Shown: in pieces, positions 1 to 7,556 of the stretch
Layout: each line of letters opens with the position of its first letter
Numbering within the stretch: position 1 is the first letter of the stretch
NCBI RefSeq assembly: GCF_000397065.2
Contig: NZ_KE007328.1
Span: 62,001 to 126,000, forward strand
Length of the DNA stretch: 64,000 nucleotides
Direction of reading: 5' to 3'
DNA from: Marinobacter lipolyticus SM19
GTDB taxonomy: Bacteria; Pseudomonadota; Gammaproteobacteria; Pseudomonadales; Oleiphilaceae
Made by a program: the position numbers and the translations under genes
Notes under the pieces: generated by a model
What the model was told of the DNA's origin: nothing
Database searches by the model: none
The model's input: the letters and a program-made list of their open reading frames with translations, nothing else

Positions 1-2176
1 TGGCACTGACCACCGCCGCCATGACGACCAGGGCCGCAGCCAGAATCAGCGCCAGAATGGCTTCAATGGCCTGGGTTACCTGCCTGACGATGTCCTGTAT
101 ACGCTCGATGATGTGATCTATCTCCAGCACCGAGATTGTTGGATACTGACGGGAAAACTCATTGAGGGCATTCTTGTTGCCGGGTGACAAGTAGAAGCTG
201 GTAATCCAGGTGGCCGGCATCTCCTCCAGCCCGCCGCCTGGCGGAAAGGCCATGTAGAAATTGGGCTTCATGCTGTCCCACTGCACCGTGCGAATACTGG
301 TAACCGCCTCGGTGACTTTCTCCGATCCGATGGTAAAGGTCAGTTCATCGCCGACTTTCAGGCCCAGCTTTTCCGCCAGCTCCGCCTCAACGGAAACACC
401 GCGGGTCTCGCCCGGACTGAACCACTCACCCTCCACGATCTCATTGTCTGCCGGCAGCGACTCCATCCAGGTCAGGTTCAGCTCCCGGTTCAGGGCGCCT
501 ACCCTCTCGTCTTTGCTGACCGCTTCCTTGACCGGTTCCCCATTCAGTTCGGTAAACCGGCCACGCACCATGGGATACAGCTGATCCAGCGGTTGCCCCC
601 GATCCTGCCAGAAGGCGTCAACGTCTTTGACCACGTCAGGGGCAATGTTGATCAGAAAGTGGTTGGGCGTATTTTCCGGTAATTGGGCCTGCCAATCCGC
701 CAGCAGCGAGGTTCGAACCAGAATCAGCGTCGCCGCCAGCATCAGCGTCATGGCGAACACGGCAATTTGCGACAGGCTGGCCCGGCGATGCCGGTAGAGC
801 CCCACCAAGGCCAGGCGCCAGGCATTGCCACCACCACTGATTCTGCGCAATCCCAGCACCATCAGCCACCCGAGCAATGCCAGGGTGCCCAATAACAGGA
901 TCAGCCCACCCAGCAACGCCAGAACCAGAGACACTTCGCCGGCATACATCCACACCAGCCCGAAAATCGCCACCAGGGCAACAATCAGGTCGGGCAGCGC
1001 TTCGCGACCGGATTCTCCGGGCTGGGAACGCAATACACGCATGGCCGGTACGTTGCGTAAGCGCCGGATGGGCGGATAGGCAAAAGCAAACAGGGACACC
1101 AGAGCCGTCAGCAGCGACGGCGCCAGTGCGGCAGGATCGAGCTGGTAATCCACCGGTCGTTCCAGCACATCGCTGAGCAAGCGGGACAGCAACCAATACA
1201 GAGGCAACGCAATCACCAGCCCCCCGACAGCGCCGGCCAGCCCCCAGAGGCCCAGGCGTTGCAGGTACAGCCTGCCAATGCCCTGACTGCTCACCCCGAG
1301 GGTTTTCAGCAGTGCCACGGTGTCTCTCTGTGACAGCGCATACTGACGGCTGGCGACGGCTACCGCGACAGCCGCCAGCATGACCGCCAGACTGCCGCCC
1401 AGCAGAAGGAATCGCTCGGCACGCTCCAGGGATCGGGAAAAGGTTTCGCCATCCCGTACCCCCTCCCACTCATGGCTCGGCTCGAGTTGCGGCTGCAACC
1501 AGCGATAGTAGCCTTCCAGTGCCGCTTCCTCACCGGCAAACAGGTAGACATATTCCACCCGGCTGCCTTCCTGTATCACGCCAGTGTCCGGTACGTCGTC
1601 GGCGTGCATCATCACCCGGGGTGCCAGGGCCGACAGGCGGAAGCCGCCATCGGGTTCGCGCACCAACAGGCCGGATATTTCCAACTCAAGATTACCGACT
1701 TCCAGGGTGTCGCCCACACTGGTGTCCAGCAGCCGGAGCAGTCGAGGGTTGATCCAGACTTCACCCGGGCCCGGGCCTGACGACACCAGTTGCCGTGGTT
1801 CATCCGGGCCCAGTTGATATTCGACCTGGCCACGCAACGGATACTCGTTGCTGACCGCCTTGATTGATACCAGCTGGAAAGTATCCGCGCCGAACACCAT
1901 GGTAGAAAATTCCACCATCTGCCCGGTTTCCAGTTGGCGATTCTGCGCTTCCGCCAGCCAGGCGTCAGGAATGGGGCGACCGTTTTCAGCTTCCAGTTGC
2001 CGGTCCGCCGCCAGAAAGGAGCTGGCCGAGGATACCAGTGTTCGTTGTAGCTGGCTGGCGAACAGCGCAATGGTGGCCACCGTGGCAACGGCAATCATCA
2101 ATGCCGCCAGCACAACGCGAACGTCCCGTTCACGCCAGTCGCGGCGTATGGACATCAGTTTACGGGAGGCCACCAT
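1..2176 (-). CDS. ABC transporter permease, FtsX/YbbP-like (partial, runs off the left edge)
   Basis: This is the membrane subunit of a MacB/LolCDE-type ABC exporter. I translated the minus strand from 2176 and found an open frame of about 725 residues to the window edge. It begins MVASRKLMSIRRDW, followed by a hydrophobic helix (LAALMIAVATVATIALFA), a large extracytoplasmic domain, and helix clusters around residues 280-480 and again near the window edge. This fits the roughly 800-residue FtsX-fold permeases such as YbbP. Its ATG shares one base with the TGA of the ATPase gene (TGATG), so the two are translationally coupled. By analogy with YbbAP it probably moves a lipophilic or envelope substrate, but the substrate is unknown. 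The C-terminus lies outside the window. Confidence 0.88.
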   Translation of the reverse strand, partial: MVASRKLMSIRRDWRERDVRVVLAALMIAVATVATIALFASQLQRTLVSSASSFLAADRQLEAENGRPIPDAWLAEAQNRQLETGQMVEFSTMVFGADTFQLVSIKAVSNEYPLRGQVEYQLGPDEPRQLVSSGPGPGEVWINPRLLRLLDTSVGDTLEVGNLELEISGLLVREPDGGFRLSALAPRVMMHADDVPDTGVIQEGSRVEYVYLFAGEEAALEGYYRWLQPQLEPSHEWEGVRDGETFSRSLERAERFLLLGGSLAVMLAAVAVAVASRQYALSQRDTVALLKTLGVSSQGIGRLYLQRLGLWGLAGAVGGLVIALPLYWLLSRLLSDVLERPVDYQLDPAALAPSLLTALVSLFAFAYPPIRRLRNVPAMRVLRSQPGESGREALPDLIVALVAIFGLVWMYAGEVSLVLALLGGLILLLGTLALLGWLMVLGLRRISGGGNAWRLALVGLYRHRRASLSQIAVFAMTLMLAATLILVRTSLLADWQAQLPENTPNHFLINIAPDVVKDVDAFWQDRGQPLDQLYPMVRGRFTELNGEPVKEAVSKDERVGALNRELNLTWMESLPADNEIVEGEWFSPGETRGVSVEAELAEKLGLKVGDELTFTIGSEKVTEAVTSIRTVQWDSMKPNFYMAFPPGGGLEEMPATWITSFYLSPGNKNALNEFSRQYPTISVLEIDHIIERIQDIVRQVTQAIEAILALILAAALVVMAAVVSA

Positions 2177-2880
2177 CAGATGACTGGCTCCTCGTCGGTG
2201 CGGGTATCGGGTTCAGTGAGAACGCCCGCCTCTATACTGAACTGGCGGCCACAGCGCACGGCCAGGTGCTCGTCGTGGGTCACCATCACCAGCGTTGTAC
2301 CCTGCTCATGGTTCAGTGCCATCAACAGGTCCGACACTGCCTGCCCGGTGCGGTTGTCCAGGTTGCCAGTGGGTTCGTCCGCAAACAGCACCACCGGATC
2401 CGAGGCAAAGGCCCGGGCAATGGCAACCCGCTGCTGTTCACCGCCGGACAGCTGGCGCGGCGTATGGGTGAGACGCTCGCCAAGGCCCACGCGCTCCAGC
2501 AATTCCCGCGCTTTTTTCTCCGGAGCCTCATGCCCACCAAGTTCCAGCGGTAGCATCACGTTCTCGAGCGCTGTCAGTGCCGGCAACAATTGGAAAGACT
2601 GGAATACAAATCCGACCCGTTGTGCACGCAACCTGGCACGCTCGTCCTCGGACAGCTTGCTGATGACCGCTCCGTCCAGTTCAACGGTCCCCTCTGTGGG
2701 AGTATCCAGCCCGGCCAGCAACCCCAGAAGCGTCGTTTTGCCAGACCCGGACCGCCCGACAATCGCCACCGACTCACCTCGATTGATTTCCAGACTGACC
2801 CCCTGCAATATCGTCAACGTATCAGTCTCCAGACTGACACGGTGGGTCAGGTCACTGACTTTCAGCATGGGTTCGTTCAC
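2176..2880 (-). CDS. ABC transporter ATP-binding protein, YbbA-like
   Basis: This is the ATPase partner of the downstream FtsX-type permease. It has 234 residues with all ABC motifs: Walker A GRSGSGKT, Q-loop FVFQSFQLLPALTALENV, signature LSGGEQQRVAIARA, Walker B VVLFADEPTGNLD and the switch MVTHD. The size and motifs match the MacB/LolD/YbbA class. The start is GTG at 2880, with a GGAG Shine-Dalgarno five bases upstream; an internal ATG at 2868 is less well placed. It is divergent from the TesA-like esterase gene, the same arrangement as ybbA and tesA in Escherichia coli. Confidence 0.93.
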   Translation of the reverse strand: MNEPMLKVSDLTHRVSLETDTLTILQGVSLEINRGESVAIVGRSGSGKTTLLGLLAGLDTPTEGTVELDGAVISKLSEDERARLRAQRVGFVFQSFQLLPALTALENVMLPLELGGHEAPEKKARELLERVGLGERLTHTPRQLSGGEQQRVAIARAFASDPVVLFADEPTGNLDNRTGQAVSDLLMALNHEQGTTLVMVTHDEHLAVRCGRQFSIEAGVLTEPDTRTDEEPVI

Positions 2881-2918
2881 AGTGTCTCCAACGAGATTAA
2901 GTCTTTAACGGGTTGTCT

Positions 2919-3560
2919 ATGGATACGGTATTTTTACGTCTGAGATCAATAGTTTTCATCGTTTTTCTTTGTGTCTTCACACAGAGTCAGGCTGATGAGA
3001 GTCCGGCATCCAATACCTTGCTGATTGTTGGAGACAGCCTGAGCGCGGCCCACGGCGTTCAAACCGAAGAGGCCTGGGTGACCCTGTTGCGTGGCCGCCT
3101 GGATGCCGAGGGCCTGGAAAACTGGGAGGTCGTCAACGCCAGCATCGGTGGAGAAACGACCGACGGCGGGCTCAGACGCCTGCCGGAACTGCTCCAGAAG
3201 CACGATCCGGAGGTTGTGGTTATCGAATTGGGCGGCAACGATGGGCTGCGAGGTTTCCCGCCAAATGTGATTGAGAAAAATCTGGCCAGAATGATTGAGC
3301 ATGTCCGTAATGCCGGCGCCCACCCGTTACTGGTCGGCATGCAGATACCGCCCAACTACGGTGAACGCTACACCCGGATCTTTGCCGGCATATTTCCGAA
3401 ACTGGCGGAGCGGTACGACACCGGTCTGGTTGAGTTCTTTCTCGAAGGCATCTACGACCAGGACGGTATGATGCAGCCTGACGGCATACACCCTTCTGCT
3501 GCGGCCCAGAGCCAGTTGCTGGCCAATATCTGGCCCGAGCTGGAGCCGCTGCTGAAATAA
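2919..3560 (+). CDS. tesA: GDSL-family arylesterase / acyl-CoA thioesterase I-like, periplasmic
   Basis: This is an SGNH hydrolase expected to cleave acyl thioesters, aryl esters or lysophospholipids in the periplasm. It has 213 residues. The N-terminus is a signal peptide with a hydrophobic core (IVFIVFLCVF), likely cleaved after TQSQA. The four SGNH blocks are visible: IVGDSLSAAHG (nucleophile Ser), the Gly block ASIGGETT, GGNDGLRG, and the catalytic DGIHPS near the C-terminus. An in-frame TTG at 2913 is an alternative start; neither start has a strong ribosome-binding site. The divergent ybbA-like neighbour supports the TesA assignment. The exact substrate cannot be read from sequence. Confidence 0.9.
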   Translation: MDTVFLRLRSIVFIVFLCVFTQSQADESPASNTLLIVGDSLSAAHGVQTEEAWVTLLRGRLDAEGLENWEVVNASIGGETTDGGLRRLPELLQKHDPEVVVIELGGNDGLRGFPPNVIEKNLARMIEHVRNAGAHPLLVGMQIPPNYGERYTRIFAGIFPKLAERYDTGLVEFFLEGIYDQDGMMQPDGIHPSAAAQSQLLANIWPELEPLLK

Positions 3561-3566
3561 TCCGGG

Positions 3567-4571
3567 TTATCCCGCCACGGTCTGGATATGAGCTATGGCC
3601 CGGCGTTCAGACCAGTAGTAGCCGTCCCGGGCGTGCTCTACAAACCCTACATGACCACCCCAGCGCGGCGCTTCCAGACGAACGTGCTGCCCCAACAGCT
3701 CCCGCGATTCCGGAAAGCACTGGGGAGACAGGAAGGGATCATCAGCGGCGTTCACCATCAGTGACGGCACACGGATATCCCGCAGCTTACCGAGAGCAGA
3801 GCAGCTGGCCCAGTAATCCCGGGCATCACGAAAGCCATGCAATGGCGCTGTGTAGCGGTTATCAAATTCGTGAAAGCTACGAATGCTATCGAAGCCGGTT
3901 ACATCTATCAGATCCGGAAAACGCCGGGCTTTCTCTTCCATCTTGATATGCAGATCCCTCAGGAATCGCTGCATGTAGATTTTCCGGCTGGGTTTGGCCA
4001 ATTCATCCGCACTGCCCGCCAAATCACAGGGCACGGAATAGGTAACCGCACCACAGATGCGGCTGTCCACTCTCTCCGACTGTTGACCCAGGTACAGCAG
4101 GGTCAGGTTACCACCCATACTGAAACCGGAAAGGAATAACGTCCGATAGTCCCGCGACAACCCGTGACGCACCACGCGATCCAGATCTTCCGTGGCACCA
4201 CTGTGGTAGAACCGGGGCTGCAGGTTCATCACTCCGCCGCAGGAACGGAAGTTCCAGGCCAGCACATCCCATCCCGCCGTCAGCAGCGCCCGGGTCAGCC
4301 CAAGCATATACGGCCTGCGACTGTGTCCCTCAAGCCCGTGGGACAATATTGCCAGCCGGTCACTGCCCTGTCGGTACCAGTCCAGGTGCAATTCGTCATT
4401 ATCGCAGGTGGTGAGCACCTCCCTTTCTGGCTCGGCCAGAGTCACCTTGCGAAACAGCGTTGGCCACACCGATTGCAGGTGACCGTTACGAAGCCACGGT
4501 GGTGGCTGATAACGGAACACCCGTTTACCAATATCCGGCGGCACGGGATGGGGAGCAGACTGGTAGTACAA
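3567..4571 (-). CDS. alpha/beta hydrolase, YheT family
   Basis: This is a serine hydrolase of the YheT/ABHD1-3 family, usually annotated as a putative esterase. It has 334 residues. The family N-terminal signature WLRNGHLQSVWPTLFR is present. The oxyanion region is LSHGLEGHS, the nucleophile elbow is GFSMGG, the acid is in NAADDPFLS, and the catalytic His is in WGGHVGF. The only upstream start is TTG at 4571, with an AAGG-like sequence before it. It converges on the TesA-like gene with a six-base gap. The physiological substrate is unknown. Confidence 0.88.
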   Translation of the reverse strand: MYYQSAPHPVPPDIGKRVFRYQPPPWLRNGHLQSVWPTLFRKVTLAEPEREVLTTCDNDELHLDWYRQGSDRLAILSHGLEGHSRRPYMLGLTRALLTAGWDVLAWNFRSCGGVMNLQPRFYHSGATEDLDRVVRHGLSRDYRTLFLSGFSMGGNLTLLYLGQQSERVDSRICGAVTYSVPCDLAGSADELAKPSRKIYMQRFLRDLHIKMEEKARRFPDLIDVTGFDSIRSFHEFDNRYTAPLHGFRDARDYWASCSALGKLRDIRVPSLMVNAADDPFLSPQCFPESRELLGQHVRLEAPRWGGHVGFVEHARDGYYWSERRAIAHIQTVAG

Positions 4572-4595
4572 TTTTTAACCTTTTAATTCAGAGGG

Positions 4596-4624
4596 TTGAC
4601 CCCAACGAATAAAGCCCTTATTAT
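4596..4624 (+). promoter_or_regulatory. sigma-70 promoter of the first tRNA-Asn, with GC-rich discriminator
   Basis: A TTGACC -35 box (4596-4601), a 17-base spacer and a TATTAT -10 box (4619-4624) lie just upstream of the tRNA. The sequence after the -10 is TCGCGCC. GC-rich discriminators of this kind are typical of stable-RNA promoters under stringent (ppGpp/DksA) control; that control is inferred. Confidence 0.8.
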
Positions 4625-4641
4625 TCGCGCCACTTAGCTGT

Positions 4642-4717
4642 TCCCCGATAGCTCAGTTGGTAGAGCAACGGACTGTTAATCCGTTTGTCGCTGGTTCGAG
4701 CCCAGCTCGGGGAGCCA
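4642..4717 (+). tRNA. tRNA-Asn(GTT)
   Basis: A 76-base cloverleaf. The acceptor TCCCCGA pairs with TCGGGGA, the D-arm is GCTCAGTTGGTAGAGC, the anticodon loop CTGTTAA gives GTT, and the T-arm is CTGGTTCGAGCCCAG. The discriminator is G and CCA is encoded. It is identical base for base to the tRNA at 19385-19460. Confidence 0.98.
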
Positions 4718-4726
4718 CTTATTCCG

Positions 4727-4765
4727 AAATGCCGCTGTTTCTTCTGAAACCAGCGGCATTTTTCG
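4727..4765. terminator. Intrinsic terminator between tRNA-Asn and the aminopeptidase gene
   Basis: AAATGCCGCTG plus TTTC pairs with GAAA plus CAGCGGCATTT, giving a stem of about 15 bp with one bulged C, followed by a T-run (4757-4763). It ends the tRNA transcript. The A-run on the other side lets it also serve the minus-strand aminopeptidase gene. Confidence 0.85.
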
Positions 4766-4774
4766 TTCAGGACC

Positions 4775-6064
4775 TCAGAAAATCTGAGGTCGCTGCATAA
4801 ATGCCTGCATTACACGATACAGTGTATAACCGTCTTCCGTTCCGGTCATCTCACGAATCGAGTGCATACCCAGCTGAGGCACACCGATGTCGAGCGTCGT
4901 CACCCCCAGATTCCCGGCTGTCAGCGGTCCGATGGTGCTGCCGCAACCCATATCACTTCGCACAACGAATGTCTGGTAGGGCAATCCCAACTCGTCACTG
5001 ATATGGCGGTACACCCCGGCGGAACGACTGTTGGTGGCATAACGCTGGTTGTGGTTGACCTTGATCACTGGCCCCTGATTGATCAGCGGACCGTGGTTCT
5101 CGTCGTGGCGGTCCATGTAGTTGGGATGGATGCCGTGGGCGTTGTCCGCCGAAATCATCATCGAGCGCGCAATGACTCGGGACTTTTCTGTCCCACACCA
5201 GCGATCCAGAAGAGCTGACAGGAATGGCCCCTGGGCACCTTCCGCCGACACACTTCCCACCTCTTCGTGATCATTGCAGACCAGCAGCGTGGGCTCATCA
5301 GCGGAGGTGTCCAGTAATGCCTGGAGACCAATGTAACAGCTCAGCAGATTGTCCAGCCGAGCCGAAGCAATGAACTCGTCCCGTAACCCCACAAACGAGG
5401 CACCGCGGGCATCGTAAAAGCTCAGTTCATAGCCCAGCACCTTGCGAACCCCGATTCCGGCTTCGGTGGCTATCTGACGCTCCAGCAAGGAAGCAAACGT
5501 TGTGGTATCAGAATCCGGCACCTGCATCATCACCGGTGGCAGGTCAGTCTGGGCATTGATGGAGCGGTTGCTGTTAGCCTCACGGTCCAGATGGATTGCC
5601 AGGCTGGGAATAAACGCAACCGGCTTGCTGAAGTTAACCAATACATCCTTCACGGTACCGGCGTCGTCAAGAACGGTAACACGGCCAGCAAGCGACAGAT
5701 CACGGTCAAACCAGGGGTTCAGTAATACGCCGCCGTAGACTTCCACTCCGACCTGGAAAAACCCCTTACGGCGAAGCTCCGGGTTGGGCTTCACCTTCAG
5801 ACAGGGACTGTCTGTGTGAGCGCCGACCATACGGATGCCGCTTTCCACAACCTCTCCCTTGCCGGTACGAAACGCCACAATCGAAGAACCGTTACGGATT
5901 ACGTAGTAGCCCTGCCCCTTCTCCAGCGACCACTCGTCTTTCTCATCCAGCTCCGCAAAGCCAGCCTCGTCGAGGCGGGCCTTTATGGTGGCCACCGCAT
6001 GCCAGGGGGTTGGGGAGGAATCGAGAAAATTCAGCAAACCGTGATTAAACTGCGCGTGTTCCAT
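4775..6064 (-). CDS. apeB: M18 family aminopeptidase
   Basis: This is a cytosolic two-zinc aminopeptidase of family M18, which removes N-terminal (often acidic) residues from peptides. The 429-residue product is normal for the family. Metal and catalytic motifs are VGAHTDSPCLKVKPNPEL, NDHEEVGS, and SADNAHGIHPNY. The start chosen is ATG at 6064 (MEHAQFNHGLLNF), which matches the usual N-terminus; a 24-residue upstream extension in the same frame lacks family character. The gene is divergent from 6261, with REP-like repeats between them. Confidence 0.93.
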   Translation of the reverse strand: MEHAQFNHGLLNFLDSSPTPWHAVATIKARLDEAGFAELDEKDEWSLEKGQGYYVIRNGSSIVAFRTGKGEVVESGIRMVGAHTDSPCLKVKPNPELRRKGFFQVGVEVYGGVLLNPWFDRDLSLAGRVTVLDDAGTVKDVLVNFSKPVAFIPSLAIHLDREANSNRSINAQTDLPPVMMQVPDSDTTTFASLLERQIATEAGIGVRKVLGYELSFYDARGASFVGLRDEFIASARLDNLLSCYIGLQALLDTSADEPTLLVCNDHEEVGSVSAEGAQGPFLSALLDRWCGTEKSRVIARSMMISADNAHGIHPNYMDRHDENHGPLINQGPVIKVNHNQRYATNSRSAGVYRHISDELGLPYQTFVVRSDMGCGSTIGPLTAGNLGVTTLDIGVPQLGMHSIREMTGTEDGYTLYRVMQAFMQRPQIF

Positions 6065-6141
6065 GATGCTCCTGATTAACTGATAATACCGCCAACAGTA
6101 TGGCATGAAGCCAATAACCGTCATACTGCTAACCAAAGTTC

Positions 6142-6226
6142 GTCGGATTACGGCTTCGCCTAATCCGACCTACGGTGGAGCCGCCGACACGCAAACGTAG
6201 GTCGGATTAGCGCAGCGTAATCCGAC
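6142..6226. repeat. Inverted pair of REP-like palindromes (left pair)
   Basis: Two units lie in opposite orientation at 6142-6173 and 6197-6226. Each is a short palindrome of the form GTAGGTCGGATTAGCGCAGCG followed by TAATCCGAC. The second unit is identical over 30 bases to 7455-7484. The first is a variant with loop GGCTTCGCC instead of CGCAGCG. The layout resembles a BIME. It lies in the divergent intergenic region, which is less usual for REPs than the 3' end of genes. Confidence 0.85.
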
Positions 6227-6260
6227 ATAGACACGAACTAAATGGCACCGGGAGTTTACC

Positions 6261-6743
6261 TTGCCGCTACCACGATTTCTCGACATCGAATACTGCCAGA
6301 CCGACGACACCCTGTTTCCCACCGCCATGTCCTGGTCACTGGAAGACGGCCGCCTGAAAACCGTTGTCATTGCTCCGGAAGACAGCTGGATCCCCGAAGA
6401 CGGCGACCTGGGCGACATCGACCTGCTCTACCTGGAAGAACAGGGCGTGCCACTGATCGAACTGGCACGGGAACTCCATCAGGACCTGCCAGACCAGACT
6501 GTGTTCACCGATGGCATGGACCCGGATGAAATCCTGGTGGACCTGATCTTCACCGCGGTCAGTATGGAAGCCCCATTCGAAATCGCCCCCATTACCGAGC
6601 TGATCACCACCTCCGATACCGACAGACTTGAAGACCGCCGCCGCCAACTGCTGTTTGATGAGGGATTGGAGCCCACACAATCAGAAAACGGCGTTTATGC
6701 CCTACTCCTGCTGGCCCGCGAAGAAGGCCTGCTGGAAGACTAA
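6261..6743 (+). CDS. Conserved hypothetical protein, possibly a degenerate DEDD exonuclease fold
   Basis: An acidic 160-residue protein with no assured family. The start is TTG at 6261, preceded by GGGAG six bases away. The N-terminus PRFLDIEYC resembles DEDD motif I (DxE). The middle TDGMDPDEILVDLIF has the spacing of motif II. The C-terminal GVYALLLLAREEG sits where motif III (HxAxxDA) would be, but lacks its His and Asp. If related to 3'-5' exonucleases it is therefore likely inactive; this is inference from motif shape only. No signal peptide or membrane segment is evident. Confidence 0.7.
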   Translation: MPLPRFLDIEYCQTDDTLFPTAMSWSLEDGRLKTVVIAPEDSWIPEDGDLGDIDLLYLEEQGVPLIELARELHQDLPDQTVFTDGMDPDEILVDLIFTAVSMEAPFEIAPITELITTSDTDRLEDRRRQLLFDEGLEPTQSENGVYALLLLAREEGLLED

Positions 6744-6852
6744 GAGAGTAATCCGGGGTTCCCTGAGGGAAGTGTGACGCGGGTCGACGTAACACACCGT
6801 TACAGAAGGCAGAATCTGCCCGTACCCGCAATCGTCAGGAAAGCCCATAACA

Positions 6853-7455
6853 ATGAACAAGGTGTTGCGACAAGCTCTTCCGGCAGCCCTGCTGCCCATC
6901 GCACTGCTCGGCGCTGATCTCACCTCGGCCGAGGAGAAAGCCCGCGAGGACATGCACTACGTTGGCGTTTACGCCACCGCGCTGAACCATCGCAGCATCG
7001 GCGAAATCAGCAACGACTCCGCCTGGGGCCAGACTGGCACACTCGTTGTTGGCGGGCACATCACTGATCTGTTCCACGCGGAAGTTCGCGCCGGCGGTGG
7101 CTACAAAGATGCCAAAACCGGCGACCTGACCCTCTCCATCGACTACTTCGCCAGTTGGTACCTCGGGTTACATTATCCCGTCACCAGCTACGCCAATGTC
7201 TACGCCCAGGCCGGTTTCTCCCACATCAGCGGCGACGCCGAACTGGCCAACGCCGATGCGGACGAAAACCGCCAGTTCCGGGATATTGAGGGAGACTTCC
7301 CCGACAGCAGCTTCAGCATCAGCTGGCTGGCGGGGGTGGACTTTGAAGTGATCGACAACGGCTACCTGGTGTTTGAAGGTGGCCGACTGTTCAAGGATAC
7401 CGGGTCAGGTGCCAACACCTTCCAGTTCTCTGGCGGGGTTCGATACGAGTTCTAG
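6853..7455 (+). CDS. Small outer-membrane beta-barrel protein
   Basis: A 200-residue exported protein. A signal peptide (MNKVLRQALPAALLPIALLG, cleavage near TSAEE) is followed by alternating amphipathic strands rich in Gly, Tyr and Phe (HYVGVYATAL, HAEVRAGGGY, IDYFASWYLGL, ANVYAQAGF). It ends in GGVRYEF, the C-terminal aromatic signature of BAM-inserted barrels. Length and pattern suggest an 8-strand OmpA/OmpX-like barrel. A probable Shine-Dalgarno (AGGAAAG) precedes the ATG. The TAG stop abuts the first REP unit. The function is unknown. Confidence 0.85.
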   Translation: MNKVLRQALPAALLPIALLGADLTSAEEKAREDMHYVGVYATALNHRSIGEISNDSAWGQTGTLVVGGHITDLFHAEVRAGGGYKDAKTGDLTLSIDYFASWYLGLHYPVTSYANVYAQAGFSHISGDAELANADADENRQFRDIEGDFPDSSFSISWLAGVDFEVIDNGYLVFEGGRLFKDTGSGANTFQFSGGVRYEF

Positions 7456-7547
7456 TAGGTCGGATTAGCGCAGCGTAATCCGACAAGATATATGGCAACA
7501 ATCATGCAGGCAAAGGTGTCGGATTACGCTGCGCTAATCCGACCTAC
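7455..7547. repeat. Inverted pair of REP-like palindromes (right pair)
   Basis: Units at 7455-7484 and 7518-7547 are exact reverse complements of each other over 30 bases, separated by 33 bases. They sit between the convergent barrel-protein gene and rlmKL, where the hairpins could protect both 3' ends or help termination. Unit 7455-7484 is identical to 6197-6226. Confidence 0.9.
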
Positions 7548-7556
7548 GGGTTAAAT

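Noticed and set aside
636..1469. 277-codon frame inside the YbbP-like permease
   Set aside because: It is an out-of-frame reading of the permease; the permease frame is open across the whole region and has transmembrane segments.
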